Notes under the pieces: generated by a model
What the model was told of the DNA's origin: nothing
What the model saw: only the letters and a program-made list of their open reading frames with translations
The model's database searches: none
Translations under genes and position numbers: made by a program
Part shown: one piece after another, positions 10,128-23,900 of the stretch
How the letters are laid out: each line of letters begins with the position of its first letter
Position numbering within the stretch: position 1 is the stretch's first letter
Assembly: GCF_048128805.1 (NCBI RefSeq)
Contig: NC_135998.1
Location: forward strand, 14,793,656-14,857,655
Origin: Centroberyx gerrardi
Taxonomy: Eukaryota; Chordata; Actinopteri; Beryciformes; Berycidae
Direction: 5' to 3'
DNA: 64,000 bases

Positions 10128-13096
10128 TCAGAGCTCCCCTCTCAGACGGGTGTGCAGGTCCTCCTGGTCTATCTTGGCGCCCAGGCTGTGCCAGCGGTGG
10201 TGAGCCAGCAGCGCCAGGTTCCTGGCGGAGATGGCGCTCATCTCCATGGCGCTGGCTGCCCACTCCACAGCGCTGAGGTAGTACAGCCGGTCATGCAGGA
10301 TGAAGGGAGGGGTCCTACGGTGGGGCGGGCGGTAGGCGGGGTAAGCCAGCCACTGCGTCTCTGACACCGAATCCCAGGAGAGGAACATGTGCCGCAGCTG
10401 CTCCTGGGTCAGCGGCTGGGGAGAGAACACCTTCCAGACTTTGGTCTGGCTGGCGGGGGGGCGTGCGTAACCCGGAGGGATGTGCACGGGGTCGATGGAG
10501 CTCAGGCTGTTGATGACAGAGTCCTTCGAGTCTGTGGTGAGGACGTCGGACACCGTGAACTCCGAGGCCCGCTCTGAGGTCCCGAGGTACGACACGTTCA
10601 GCAGGCCGTGCACCAGAGTGGAGACTGTCTGGTGGTAGCGCCCGGGGTAGTGAGAGGGGATTGGTGGGGAGAAGCCCGAGAAGCTGATGTCAGACTTACC
10701 CAGGTGAAGCGGCGTGGCTATAATCACTATGTCGTACAGGGAGTGCGCTGAGCCAGATTCCCCGACATAATTGATCTCATAGAAACTGGCTGTGGTGCCT
10801 GAGAACGGGAGGCAGAAAGCAGTTAGGTTGAGATGATCAAAGACTGAAAAACGTGCACAGGAGAAATCCATCAGTAAAACAAAATGTAGCAGATGAAGGA
10901 ATTTAAACCATACCCGACTTGGACGGCCGAACCTTGACTGAAATGGAAGTCACTCTGGCTGGGATGAGCTCGGCTTTGCAGTTGTACAGCAGTCCTAAGC
11001 AAACTCTTTTATTACCTCCGTCCACTGCCCACAGGCCTGGATCTGCCCCCGCTAATGACACCGCTCCTACAGACAAGAAGAAACATTTAACACTCTTTTA
11101 CACTCCCAAAACTTTGGGCTTTCAGCAAAAAAACGAATCCAAATTCTGGTGTTTATACTGTGAAACGTACCCACAAAGCCATTGATGCGGACACTTTGGC
11201 CGTAGTTGACACGAGTGATGGGTGCCACGATGTCGTTGAGGAAGATCTGTGAGAATCCCTCGCCCAGCATCGCCTCCTCCAGGGTCTGATTGGCCAGGGT
11301 GAGAAAACCATCACCGCCCATCGCATGCAACAGCTTCTCCACATTGGAGAAGGAGTAACCGAACTGCTGGTACTGGTAGATCCTGTGAAGAACAAAGATC
11401 ATTAAGATAGCCAACAGAATAGTCCTTCAGTGAAAACATTCCTGAATTTCATGCTGAAAGGGTAAGATTTGGGTGCCATGACAACTGCTTTCAGAGACAG
11501 ACTGAGTTTTTATATTTATAGTACATCAGTAAATGAAGGCCTTTCTTACCTCATAAATTTGTCCAAAACACTCTCCACCCACATGTGCATTCGAAGGAAG
11601 TTGAGCCCGTATCTCCAGAGCAAGCGCAGGATATTCACAATAAACCAGTCGCTTTCTTCAAAGGTGAGCTCCTTTCCGTCAAAAATAGCCATTTTGGACG
11701 GGACATCCTTCCTCTGGGAAATACCTGGCAAACACAGGAGACACAGATACAATGAGTTCTCCAACTAAAAGATAATGGTTGGACTCGTATCAAACTTATG
11801 TATTAGACTATATACAAATGATGGTTTTGATTATTCATGTATTACGTTACCTAATTTATCAATAAAGTGCTTCATGTGTAGGTTCAGGGGGTGGATGACA
11901 GAGCCTCCCGTCTCAAACTCATAATCCCCGATCTTCACAGTCGCTAGTCGCCCGCCAACAGTGCCTGGTTCAAATACATCGATCTTCACCCCTGTTCCGA
12001 ACTCCTGCCGCAGGAAGAATGCTGTCGCTGTGCCGCCGATGCCCGCTCCGACCACCGCTACGAAGACGCACGACAAACAGCAACAACAAAGACAAACAAA
12101 TTATAAGATGAGCTCATTTGAAATCATTCTCTTGAGGTCCGTTTCACGCACTTACATGCATTCACACTTGCATCCTATCCATGCCAGGCTCACACTGGGG
12201 GTGCGTGCCAAAGCTTTTTTCACTCCTCCTTTCCTTTCCTTCCTCACTACCACTCCTTTTCTATCAGGAAGGAGCTTGGAGGAGACGAGGGGAGGAATGG
12301 AGTGGAGGAGAGGAGGGAGCGAGGGGAAGTGGACAATTTATTTGCTACTCCATCATCCAAAATGGACGTCTGCTACTGATGAGGTTTTATTTTTTGAGTT
12401 TTTATACACACCTAGCAGAAGGTGCTGCCATCCTGCCGGTGTTCATTTGATAACTAACTATAACTACTATACAGTTGGTCTATGTAGAGTTAACACACAT
12501 TCAGGGATGAAGCTTTTTCCTCAGGCTACATTGGTGAATAAATTTTCTTAGTGGGCCTAATTCTAATAAATTTGACTCTTGCAACATTGCTCTTCTGAGA
12601 TGTTATTAAAACAAGCCCATCCTACATTTCATAATCCCTTACACTCTTGTGTTTACCTTTTATTTTTTTTCAAGTTTTGTAAATGATGTCATATTCTGAG
12701 CATGGTCACAATGAGGTCACCCTCCCCCACTAAATTTGAAAAGACTTCCCGGGGAGGATACACCTGTTCATCCTACGCCAAAGGACACGTCAGGAGCGGC
12801 TTGTCTCGTCTCCTCCACAATTGGGACAGCAAGCAACATGGTGGCACCAACATCAATTACCAGGTCACAGAGGACAGGAGGAGGTAGAGGAGGAGGTAAT
12901 GGAGGAAAGCAGGAAGTAGTGGAGGAAAGCAGGAAGTAGTGGAGGAGAGGAGGAGTGATTTCTGGAGGTTTGGGACTGGCTCACCTATCCTCTTGGGCTG
13001 GTCTCGCAGCTCTGGAGCCGAAGCTAGACTTCTCCTCCCGGTCTGACAAATCCCCAGGAACAGCAGCGCTCTCAGTGACAGGGTTTTTACACTCAT
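10128..13096 (-). CDS. pcyox1: Prenylcysteine oxidase 1
   Basis: This flavoenzyme cleaves the thioether of prenylcysteines left after degradation of prenylated proteins, yielding cysteine, an aldehyde and peroxide; it acts in lysosomes and on lipoproteins. Six coding exons keep frame: 12985-13096, 11851-12057, 11550-11724, 11171-11382, 10914-11066, 10128-10798 (509 aa; the human protein is 505). Residues 1 to about 27 form a signal peptide. The FAD-binding Rossmann motif AVVGAGIGG spans residues 38-46, followed by [13 protein letters not shown] and [13 protein letters not shown], which are typical of the family. The last exon carries the conserved C-terminal lyase region. The ATG was chosen because it opens the signal peptide. 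A PCYOX1L paralogue exists in vertebrates; the neighbourhood with fam136a and gmcl1 favours pcyox1. It is head to head with fam136a. Confidence 0.93.
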
Positions 13097-14206
13097 TGTG
13101 GGCTTCTAGTTCTTTGAAATAATGGGCATCTGTACAAGTGGAAAACAAAAAGCATTATTATCAGTTAAGTCAAGTTGTAGGTGAACAGTCTCTATGAATC
13201 CTGGTCAAAGGTCACATTCACAAGATTAGACCAGCTCAAAGGACAGCAGGTGAATTTGTAAACAACTGACTGCATTGCCGAAGTCAGTACTGTCATAACT
13301 GTCTGTTAGCATCCTATTCAACACTTCCTGAGGGGAAGTGTTAGAAGTGGAAGTGATAAACTGCACAGTGTGCTCACCGCTTCAGAGTTACAGAAGGAGC
13401 GGCTTCAAACTGTCGTCTTCACCATCAAGCTTCAGGCTAACTGTCAAGCTAGCTACACCTGCCCGTCTGTCTAGTTATACAGTAAACTGGTGGGTTAATA
13501 CAAGCTACTATGAGACTAGTGTGGGGGAAAAAAACTAACTTGTGTTAAAGCTCGAGTCACGTCGGAGCACCGCGAGCGTAGCCTAAAAAAATGAAGCACA
13601 CTTCCTGTCACATTTTGAATTCGGACTTCACAATAAAAGTCTTTCAAAACGCCTATTTTTTGGGGCTTGATACCCAAACCACGGTAACGTTATAGCCAAT
13701 ATGTACTTTTTCCGTGATAGTAAAATATATTATATCTATATATTTACTGGCTATATCATAAACCACGTCACATTTAGCGACCATTTTCAAATTTTCAAAT
13801 GAATCTCTCTAATTGCAAATGAATCTCGGCTGCAAAACGAGGATTATAATCGCAACAAAGAAGAAACATCAAGAGAGTCGACATGAATTTAGAAGCAAGT
13901 TTTATAGATATCTCGCTTGTCGTCATCTTGGATAGAGACCAAACAAAACGGAACAAGATGTTTTTTTCTAGAACCAGTTGAGGGAAGAAAGGCGGAAGTG
14001 ACGTAACTGCCGTTTACGAACCATGCTTGCACGGAGGTGACCTTAGTTATTTTCAAATTGTAATGTAAAGAAACTTGATTTGTCGAACCACAACTTGGCC
14101 GCGGACGTCGCCGATACACCGCCGAGACCCCGCGCAGTTAGATGTTTGAGTTCGTCTTGAGTTTGAACCTGAGCACGAGACGGACCGAGGAGGACAGAGG
14201 AGCGAG
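13097..14206. promoter_or_regulatory. Shared head-to-head promoter region of pcyox1 and fam136a
   Basis: About 1.1 kb separates the two start codons. No long coding frame is evident. GC-rich patches occur near 13557-13580 and 14098-14210, next to fam136a. Individual factor sites were not resolved. A 5' UTR intron for pcyox1 is possible but unproven. Confidence 0.5.
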
Positions 14207-15360
14207 ATGGCAGAGGCGCATCAGGCACGCATGCAGACGGTGGTCGAAGACATGGTCCAGAGCCTAGAAAGGGACCATATCCGCAAAATGCAAGTAGGTG
14301 GCTGTGGAAATACATGGTGTACTGCACAACACAGTCTTCTGCACCAACTTTCTATGCATTACATAACGCCAGTCTCCTCAATATCATATGCTCTTTTGTT
14401 ATCTGAATTAATGAAGTGAACTCTTGTCATAGGGTCTTATGTTCAGGTGCAGCGCAGACTGCTGTGATCGGCCCACAGACTCAATGTCACAGGTGCACCA
14501 GTGTATCGAGCGGTGCCACACTCCTCTGGCCAAGGCTCAGGGACTGGTGACTTCAGAGCTGGAGAAATTTCAGGTGAGGGAACACAACCTGAGCACAACC
14601 TATCTGTCAGTTTCATCCTTTAAATCCCCTCTAAAGTACAGGAGAAAAAAACTGTCCCAACTACGTCCATAACCTCTTCTAGAAATACACTTTTACAGAC
14701 AGGCTTTTATTTGAATTGCTCCTTTTAGTTGTATCTCCATTTTATTTTATTACTTTTTTTTTTTTTTTTTTTACTTATTTAGTTATTTATTATAGTTTCT
14801 TTGGGGGACAGCTTGCATTCATGTGGTTTAGTCACACACTTATGTAAAATGCGCTCTGTTTTTAGTTGTATCTCTGTTTTCTAGTTGTATCTGTGTATCA
14901 CCTTCTTTTTATTCAACTTTATTTAATTTAATTGTGGTACTTTTACATCACTGTCTTTTTGTATTTAATTGTAAAGCACTTTGTAAACATTGTTTTTAGA
15001 AAAGTGCTATACACATAAAGCTATTATTATTATTATTTTGGGAAGAAAAAACCCCATTAAATATGCACTGCCATCAACCAGTTCACATGATCACCCTGCT
15101 CACTGCATCTCCCTGAGGTCTGTGGTCTCTGTCATCAGTAGGTCTGACCTGTATCTGTCCTGCTCCTACAGGACCGTCTGACCAGGTGCACCATGCACTG
15201 CAACGACAAGGCCAAGGACCTGTTTGACTCCGGGGCCAAGGAGCCGGCGGTGCGGGCGCTGATGGACCGCTGCGTGGGCAGCTGCGTGGACGACCACGTC
15301 AACCTGATCCCCAGCATGACCCGCAGGCTCAAAGAGAACTTGGACTCTATACCGCAGTGA
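14207..15360 (+). CDS. fam136a: FAM136A mitochondrial protein
   Basis: FAM136A is a small mitochondrial intermembrane-space protein. Exons 14207-14293, 14433-14573 and 15172-15360 all splice in phase 0 and encode 138 residues, the same length as human. The protein has four CX3C cysteine pairs (CSADC, CIERC, CTMHC, CVGSC), the layout expected for disulfide-bonded alpha-hairpins imported by the MIA40 route. The N-terminus [17 protein letters not shown] is predicted helical. Intron 2 carries an L2-type repeat tail. The adjacency to pcyox1 is shared with the human locus at 2p13. Confidence 0.96.
14600..15040 (+). repeat. L2-type LINE 3' end or related SINE in fam136a intron 2
   Basis: The stretch ends with the typical tail aagtgctatacacataaagc followed by (ATT)n at about 15020-15035, after text such as ttttacagacaggctttta that is shared with the repeat near 62960. 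It is too degraded for a coding claim. Confidence 0.6.
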
Positions 15361-16140
15361 GGAGCGGGAGCGGGACGGCTGCAGTAGTCCGCTCTGTAGG
15401 CCAGCCAGCCGGGGCTCGCTCCGCTCCGCTCAGCACCGCAGCAGGCGGGGTTAGTGAACTCGGTCAGTTTGACCTGTAACAACTGAGCGACACACGGCAA
15501 GGGGGGGGGAAGTGGAAAGGGAACACGTGGCGTATAGCTTAGAGTTTACTGAGGCTGAGGTTGAGGTTCCTCTGAATGCTGTTTCTGTTGGGGAGACTGG
15601 ACTCGGCATGCACTTCACAGATCCCCACAGACTGAGTGAGCTTCTCACTGTGAGACCCGTTAACCGTACTTTGTGTGATCGATGTGACCGCCACCCTGAC
15701 ACTGGGAGCTGAAACCTCTTGGCATGCGTTCTCAGTGTATTTGTGCCATTGCAACAAGAAAGAAATGTAATACGATGCATCTGGTGTCATGTAATTATCT
15801 GCTGAATCTTGCTAGGAAGAGACCTGTATACTAGAATGCGTTTTTTAATGGTAAATTCAATCTGTGCAAATATGAGTTTTACATTTCAATTATTGGAAAT
15901 GTACATCATGTAAACATCTCATAAACTTGCATCTATTCATGGATAAAATTTTGAATGACATATGGTTATTTTTAGGATTTTATAAATGACTCTTCTCAGC
16001 CGGATTTAAACTCTGAAGCTCTTCGCCGTTATCAGTTCTCTCCTCCCTCGACTCTCTCATCCATCTTTGTTGTTCTGTTCTTTGATGTTCAGTGTGTGCT
16101 GTGCTTGTCTTCCCCATTGGTGAAATTTGTTTATATTGAA

Positions 16141-16146
16141 ATTAAA
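16141..16146 (+). terminator. Poly(A) signal of fam136a
   Basis: ATTAAA about 780 bases past the stop. The 3' UTR spans 15361 to about 16165. Confidence 0.5.
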
Positions 16147-16165
16147 CTACTGTAGATGTAACTGT

Positions 16166-17100
16166 TTGTGGACTGCATTACTACTAAAATATCAAGCACA
16201 TTAGAGTTCTGCTTAAAGAGTATTATTAGTAGGCAAAGACAAACATATCAATATACTGTAGCTGTTATTACATTAGTTTTAATGACTGAGGAGAAACATT
16301 CTCTATCATATACAAATAATGGGAGAAGAAACGATGTTGTAAAGTTGCTGCCTGAATGAGTGCGAAAATTGTACATAAACAAATACTAGAAGATCCTAGA
16401 TCCAGGTAAATCCCACAACCCATTTAATTGGTCCAAAACAACATTCTATTCAAAAATGTTTTGAATCTCGAACTTTGGTGAAACCAATTTAATTATGTAG
16501 GTCAGGGAATTAAGAACAAATCCATATTTACAATAACAAAGGGCCCTTTGCGGGAAATGGGTTAGGCAGGGGGAGTCAATTAATAAAAACACAAGATATG
16601 AATTACGTAGACCAACAACAACAATAGACCATATTGCAGCAAGCTGGAGAATGATAGGATTCAGCAGACAAAGCCAAAATAATATAGCTTAATGACAAAC
16701 ATCAATAAGCAAACAAAGAATCATAGTGAAATATTTTCAATGATACCAGCAGTCAAAAAGAAAGGTGTTAGAAGGGATTACTGGGATGTAATACAACAAA
16801 CATACAAATGTCTAGAATACAAGTTGTTGAATGCAGATACGGAGACTAAAACCTCATTTTAGGTCCTTTGCAACAGATACCAGTCATCGGATAAAAAGGA
16901 CCGGACTCAGCAGGACCTGATTTTGGGGACTTGGACGGAAATGTGATGCACAAAACGTATTCATTTGCAGCAGATGCCCAAAGCAGGGTAGTCAAACCAA
17001 GAAGGGTTTCTCTTGGCACCTTAACTTGCTGCAGTGTAAATTACATGACCATAATCTAACACGGGTCAGATAGTCAACTGGACCAGAATTAGTTTAGGGA
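16166..17100. other. Spacer downstream of fam136a
   Basis: A/T-rich sequence with no recognised gene. The right part may be the degraded end of the LINE fragment that follows. Confidence 0.5.
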
Positions 17101-17620
17101 GCTGAGTAACAGATGCGGCAGAGAAAGCTTAAGACGAGGTGTGACTTGTGCCTGACATTTCTGAATGTGCTGGTTGAAGGATCAGGTACAGTCTCACCAA
17201 ACACCCAGGCGGTTGTGCCTTGGTAAGAAGTGACCGCCTCAAGCTCTGAACACAATTAGACAGAAAGCTCCGGGGGTCCAGATTGTTTTTCCAACCAAAC
17301 CACATGGCCTTTGTCTTTGTATTCATCACCAAGTTTAGCAAGGAAACGTTGGACTGCTGAATCCTATCAAAAATGTATTGAAGAGAGACCAAAACACACT
17401 CTGGAGAGAGGCCAACTGAATAGAAAACTGTGTCATCTGCACACAAATGAACATTGGAAATACCTACAACTCTGAGGCTGGCGTTCATTTATATTGGGGG
17501 AAAAAAGGCTTGGGCCCAGAACTGACCTTTGAGGCACTTTCTTAGTGACAGCAAATGTTCTGACTTGACACTGATACTGTCAGAAAGAAAACCAGACAAA
17601 AGGGTGTGCAGTGACACCAA
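17100..17620 (-). mobile_element. Non-LTR retrotransposon reverse transcriptase fragment
   Basis: On the - strand, VPQRSVLGP is followed by a frame containing HLCADDTVFYS, then NTKTKAMWFG. These match reverse transcriptase blocks of L2/Rex-like LINEs (VPQGSVLGP, the YADD box, and the TK motif after it). The first residue of the YADD box is Cys and the frame is interrupted, so it is a dead 5'-truncated copy. Confidence 0.75.
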
Positions 17621-18936
17621 TACTTCATAATCTATCAGTAAGAATGTGGTTTACTGCATTAAAGAGTGCGTAAACATTTTTCAGCCAGTCTCTGCCTAGT
17701 ACACAATTCTGAAAGATGTGAAAAAGTGTTGGTGGGGAGCGAGAGTGAATTCAGGTGCATGTCTGAAATGGATCACCCATCTCTTCTCATTTTCATTTCC
17801 AATGAAGGCATATTGAGCAAACAAAAGAGATGAAACAAGGATCAGGTGTCGTCAACAGAGGAGATCAAGCTGAATCTATTTTGCAGAGGCTGTGTTGTGT
17901 AGGAATGCTTGTCTGCTGAAGTTTTTCAGTGATCGTTTATGATAAATAAAAACAGTTATTACAGCTACATGTATGCAATAAAGGAGTGATCACTTCAGTC
18001 ATTACACCAAATTGATACTTATGAGTATTTGAAAGAATAGTATCAATCAGAGTCTTATCTGAGTGCTTGGAGTGATTTCTTGTGGGATTATGCGTGATCG
18101 GTGACATTAAGGGAGTCAAACTGCTGGACTACTTTGTTAACGCTTTAACAGTCACCCCTGAAAATAGCTACAGAAAAAAATATTTTACTTTAAATTCCCA
18201 TCACTAGCAACCCAAATACCAACCTCCCAACAATTGTTATTTTCATTTTGAGGTTTCTATATACTGTTGAGATGTCGGTTTTTATATAATAAACATTTTG
18301 TCTACAATCTTTCCAAAACCTTACATATTGTTTCATAACCTCTACTTTACATAATCATTATCTTCATCTTTACCCCCCTCTTCCTCTCAAACACCGTCCC
18401 ATCATGCTGACAGTCTGTCCTGGGTTCTGTCCTTTGCAGACAAATCAACCGCACAGTCACGCATGTTTTTGGGGCTCTGGCACTGAGAATTTGACTATTT
18501 TCATATGTTTTGTAATATTCTTATTATTTAATGTATGTTCTACTGGGGAAACATCATGGTTTGTCCTTTGATTTCAAAATTCCTGTTTTATGCCCTAATC
18601 TCTGAGGGGTAATTTGGGGATTTCTCCCCATCATGAAAGTGGCTGGATTGTGAGTCCTGCTCCTCTTCACAGGTGAAGAGAGATCTGACACCCCATGTTC
18701 AGAGCGACCACAAATCAATCAAGTTGATACTCTCAAAGTCCGCTCTACCAGCATTTGTCTTCTGTTCCAATTCAGAAAAAAAAAAACTTTGTCGGAAGAC
18801 ATGTTCAATATCAATCAGGAGTAACTCATGTTGCCTGTCATAGCTACAGAGGCATCAAGAAAGCAATAACTGTACAGTGTAGTAAAGACGTATTTTGGAG
18901 AAGGAGATAGCACCACAGCCCACTTGGGTGGGCAGT
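17621..18936. other. Spacer between fam136a and gmcl1
   Basis: I see no coding exon or clear repeat here beyond low-complexity A/T stretches. Confidence 0.4.
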
Positions 18937-18942
18937 TTTATT
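18937..18942 (-). terminator. Candidate distal poly(A) signal of gmcl1
   Basis: AATAAA on the - strand, 2 kb past the gmcl1 stop. A nearer AATAAA lies at 19496-19501. Either would place the Tc1 fragment at about 20160-20700 inside the 3' UTR. Confidence 0.4.
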
Positions 18943-20159
18943 GGCAGTCGAAGGTTTTATACATATTTTCTTTTGCAAAAATAAATCATACAAATGAAGT
19001 ACAAATAAATAATAGAAACCCCAAATGAAAAACAACTCACAATTACAATGGCAGCTACACAAGCGAGTCATATTAAGCAGAATGTGAGTTAGCAGTGTGT
19101 GGCAACTTTTAAAGAAGTCTGACAATCACCACTTTTATGAGTTTTCAAAGCAACATGAGGTAACTAACAGTTCCAAAGACGCCAAAGTCGGTGCCCAAAT
19201 TGCAGGTAAAAAAAAAACCAAAATAAAAAAGTAATTAATGTGGTAAGGGGAACAGTCTCAAAATCCTGACAACATACAGTATGCCAAAGAGATAAACTGC
19301 ATCGCAAAAGAGGAACAGAGGTCGCAAGTCGACCGACAGCGATAGACATTTATCAGTATAGCTGCTAAACACCACAAAACTAAAAACTAAAATTCAACAC
19401 ATGAGCAGGTTATGTGTAAATTTTAAATTTTAGTGTTTTGTTTTTGTTAAAACAACTTAAAAAAAAAAAAAAAGTTTAAAGTTATTAAAATAACTTTTAT
19501 TGCAAAAAAATCAATTTATAAAACCAGATATGAACAAAAACAAAAACATTGCATTCTGAGACAGAAAGAACTGCACAGCGGGGATAGTATTTAATTAACA
19601 GAGTAAGAAGGCTGTTTTCAGGGCAACGGTGTTTGGAGACCGGCAAAACCCCTTTGCTTTTAACTGTAATCAAATAATGTAGCCTAAGCTACCAACTATT
19701 TGATAGAAGCCCTCTTTAAGGCAGCGTGGGCGAATGAAATACTACAAACATTATTATATCTCTGATGTAATAAATCATCTGGCAAAGTGGTTCTGCTGGT
19801 CTCTAAACACGGCTGCCCTGCAAACAGCTCTACTGATTATCTGTGAATTCAATAGTTTCCCCCTGCAGTTCTTTCTATTACGTGTTTCATTCATTTGAAT
19901 GCAATGCTTTTGCTCATATCTGGTTTTATAATTGGAATTTCTCTAATAAAGGTTATTTTGATAAAGTCCATGAGATCCTCTTGAAGTGGTGATGACATTT
20001 TTCAGAGAGTTGATCAGTAATGAGGCAACATAACCTGCTCCGGAGCAGGTTAGGTGTACAGCCTCAGTTACCATGGTGATCAACCCCGCTGAAAAGTGAG
20101 CCACCGTCATGAAACTGAAAAGGGTTAAGCCCAAATTTAGCTCGCTATACTCACTAATC

Positions 20160-20700
20160 TTGCTCGGCGAGAAGGGCCTGGAGCCCTGAGCAGTGGAAAA
20201 AGTAAGATGGTCTGATGAGTCGTCTTTCTGCCTCTTTCCTACATCTGGACGGGTTTACAGTTTGGAGAAACACAAAGACTGCCTTCACCGCACAATGTCT
20301 GTTGTCAACTGTGTCAACACAGTGGATCTGTAACAGTCAATCTCATTGGTTCCGATGATGTTCCCTCACAATGTTCCCATATTTCAAGATGATAATGCCC
20401 CCATACACACTACTAAACAAATTCAAGAGTGGTTTCATAAACACCAGGATGAAGTCCACACATGAAGTCCCTTCCACAGCCCAGTTGCCAGATCTAAACA
20501 TCACTGAGCCTTTATGGAAAGCTCTGCAGTGCAGAGTCCAAAGTAAATTTCCACCTTCTTCTTCCCTCAAAGAGCTGCAGTCTCTCCTTCTTGAAGAATG
20601 GTCCGATATCCCGGTACAAACAGTTCAGGACTTGTAGGACAGAAATCCAAGGACTGAAGCTGCTCTGAAGGCAAAAGGTGGCCGTACTCCTCATTAGGTA
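20160..20700 (+). mobile_element. Tc1-like DNA transposon, C-terminal transposase fragment
   Basis: The + strand reads EQWKKVRWSDESSF, then FQDDNAPIHT after a frame change, then PDLNITEPLWKAL and SLLLEEWSDIPVQTVQDL. These are the hallmark blocks of a Tc1-family DD34E/D transposase catalytic half. Several frame changes and stops show it is dead, and the 5' half and clear terminal repeats were not found. It lies in the gmcl1 3' region in opposite orientation. Confidence 0.85.
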
Positions 20701-20964
20701 CTCAATATCCATATATCGTGATGTGTTTCCGTTATTTTGTATACCCCGTGTATAGCTGTGCCCAAACACTAAATATTAGATACAAAACATTTCCCCTAAA
20801 CACTACACTGAGCTACAAAGCATGCAGATGTCATGTCCGATGTCCAAGAGGTGTTTGATGTGCCATGGGCCGGTCGGACTGAAGGTCAAGTTTGTGTCAG
20901 TAATGAGCGTATGAGTGAAGCATTACCCAGGGAATGGTAGCAGTTAATTGTGGTCCAACGGGTA

Positions 20965-23900
20965 TCAAGACACACTGTGGGCGCTGCTCTCCTGCTCTGA
21001 GGCGTCTGGCCGGTGGTCCAGCTGGGGCGACGTGTACAGGAAGTTACAGCACACGTAGAGGGGGAATGACAACAAGCGGCTGTCCAGGTTCATCACAACA
21101 TACTCCTGAGTGAGTGAAGGAGGAGGAATGTTAGTTAACTCTACAACTGCATTTCATGTGCACAGCAACAGCAGGACAGTTGAGTCAGTGCAGTGTAGAC
21201 GTGGTTAGTATTCCTCACTGACCTGGTCTTTCTCGAGGGTGAGGAGCTGGTAACCCGTCGAGCGACTGCAAACCAGTTTTCCTCGGCTATCAAACGAGGC
21301 GAGACGTAACCTGGACAAAGAGAGATGGACAAAGGAGTTGGATAAACACAATGTTTTATTAAACAAACACCTGTGGTTCACTTTATATTAATGATGTATG
21401 CCAACCAACTCAGCTCAGTTGCACCTTTCTAACTGTGGTCTAGAAGGAAGAACGAGGTTCCTATTACACTTTCAGTAGATAACGTTTCTGTAACTTTCAA
21501 CACAAACTAAAACTCACCGAACTTAAGCAAAAAATGGGTCCCAAAAATTGCATACTACCACAAACATGAAAGTATATGCAAAACTTCCATGGCTCACTTC
21601 TTACTAGACCCATTCTTGACTGGCTAGCCACTAGAGATAGCAATTGTTTTTTTCAAATCTTGCCTCACTTGTAGGCATTCAGTAATTGGAGGTGGGCCCT
21701 CCTCTACCCAGTGCCTTAGTATTACTCTTTCACTAATAAATGAGGAATCTTATCAAAAGGGTAATTCTCGATATTTGAGGGTAAATTAAGCCCCAAAATT
21801 ATGAATACAGGATTTTCCAAGTTAACCGTTTCTTCACCAAAGTGTCTAAATGCATTTTCCAAAAACGTCAGATTTAAAACCGACTCATTCTTCCAGTTCA
21901 GTGTTGCCTGCTTGCAAGGCCACAGTGATGATATGAACTGAAATTTGGCTGTCCTAAATTAAAAAGCTCAAGATGTTTTTATTTCTACGATGTCTCAACT
22001 TTCCTCAAGAAACATCAAATGTATTTTAATTTGAAACTGAGTGTAGAATCAGACTGATGTTTGAGACAAGGGCTGGAAGTGGAGGCAAGAAAAGTAAACA
22101 GACATGGGTGTGACTGATGGACAAATCGTGAGAAGTTCTTGAGAAAAGTAAACATGCCTACAGAAACTTTTCAGCACTTACATTTTTTCCCCCTTAGCCT
22201 TGTCATTTTCCCCCACACACAACAGGCACAGAATATAAACAAAACTCCTCTGAGTTGACTGACAACTACTGATATCATAGTTGAAATGCAAAATAAATTA
22301 ACATTAATAACATTATTAATTTCTAGATTAAACTGTACATAGGAATATAGGATCTAGAGCTGTAAAAACTCACTACTGGATTATAAAGGTCTGAATAGGT
22401 GCCTGAACATGAAGAAAAACAAGTCTTACATCTAAACCACAGATTCATAAAGACTTATTGAGGACAAAAATGGTTCAAAAGTACTTATCACTACTAACTG
22501 TGCTGCACACTGGAGCATGCAGTGTGGGAAAAAAACTAAATGCTTCAGCATAACAATATTCAATATAATATTCTACCTGTTGTAGGTATTTCTTTACTAT
22601 ACTATACAGTTAGAATTTTTCTGATGCCAACTCATTCAACCTGGAAAACAGTATGACATCCTGGAATACTCAATATACCAACTTGGAGCTAAACACAGTT
22701 TGTAGATACAGTGAATGATCTGTCCGGGTAGAGGACTGACCTGTATGCCAGATGCCTCCGTGGCTGCAGACTCACAGCGCCCCCACATGGCTGACTCAAT
22801 GTATTCCTTTTGAAGACTATGAAGCGGTTTGTGTAGGTCACCAGCAGGTCAAAACCAAAATTAAAGCCTGTCCACCGCCAGCAGTACTGAGGAGAGGAAG
22901 ATATCACTCATTACTTTCTACAGAAAATACGATATTACACACAATGCTTTGGGAGACTGTCCAACTCACATCCCCATCTTTAGTCAGTTTCCTGCCACAC
23001 CTCATGCTGCTCAGCTCAAACTCCTCCTTGTTAGCTTCCTGGGGACTGAAGACACACAGCTACCTTTATCATCAACACAGCGTTAAAATTGTATGTACTG
23101 TATAGGATTTACACAGCTGCATCAAGACGACACAGCAGCTGACAGACACTGGTGAAATTAAATAGGTCATAGAATAATTTCAGTGGTTTGGGTCTCAGTT
23201 CCTCACCCATTGTCATTGTCGAATTCTGTGCGGAGCATGGCGAACCACTGGTTTTTGTACACCGACGTTAGCCATTCTGGAATATGAGGTATGAACAGAA
23301 AAATACACACAAGGTACATACACACATGGGAAAGACCAGTTAGAACAATATAATGGAATTGCTTACTGCATTATAGTGTGTCTTCAGGTTTCATCAAGTT
23401 AAATTTAAGAGTATGTCTACTTTTTAATACCAGTTAGAATTAAATATAAGACAACTGTAATAAGTGACATTGAAATTTTCAAATAATATTCCTTAAAATG
23501 TTTCATACCTTGTTTTGTGAGAGTTTTTAAATAAAATTTGCTTATCATTTATTTAGACAGCAGAATTCTGTGTCCCAAAATCCCAAAATCACCATATCAT
23601 GACCATATAATTTCACTGAAACATGATAAATGATAATACCGAATTATCACCCAGCCCTAATTCAAGACCCCTTAAGGCGTTGAGTTTTAGATTATGCAAT
23701 TTAAGTATTTTTTCCCAGACACCCCGATTATCTGCTATCGCCTTTTAGATGCACGTTCATGAAATTACTTCAGGTAGAACCACATCTTACCTGGGGGCAA
23801 AATATTGTCTCTCTCCAGGATGCGTGCGGACGCCAGGTCGTTAATGATATACTGGAGGCGGACATATTTGAAAACGGAAAGAAAAGGTACACCTTCCTCC

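Noticed and set aside
11961-12551. 196-residue + strand frame
   Set aside because: Antisense of pcyox1 exon 2 running into its intron.
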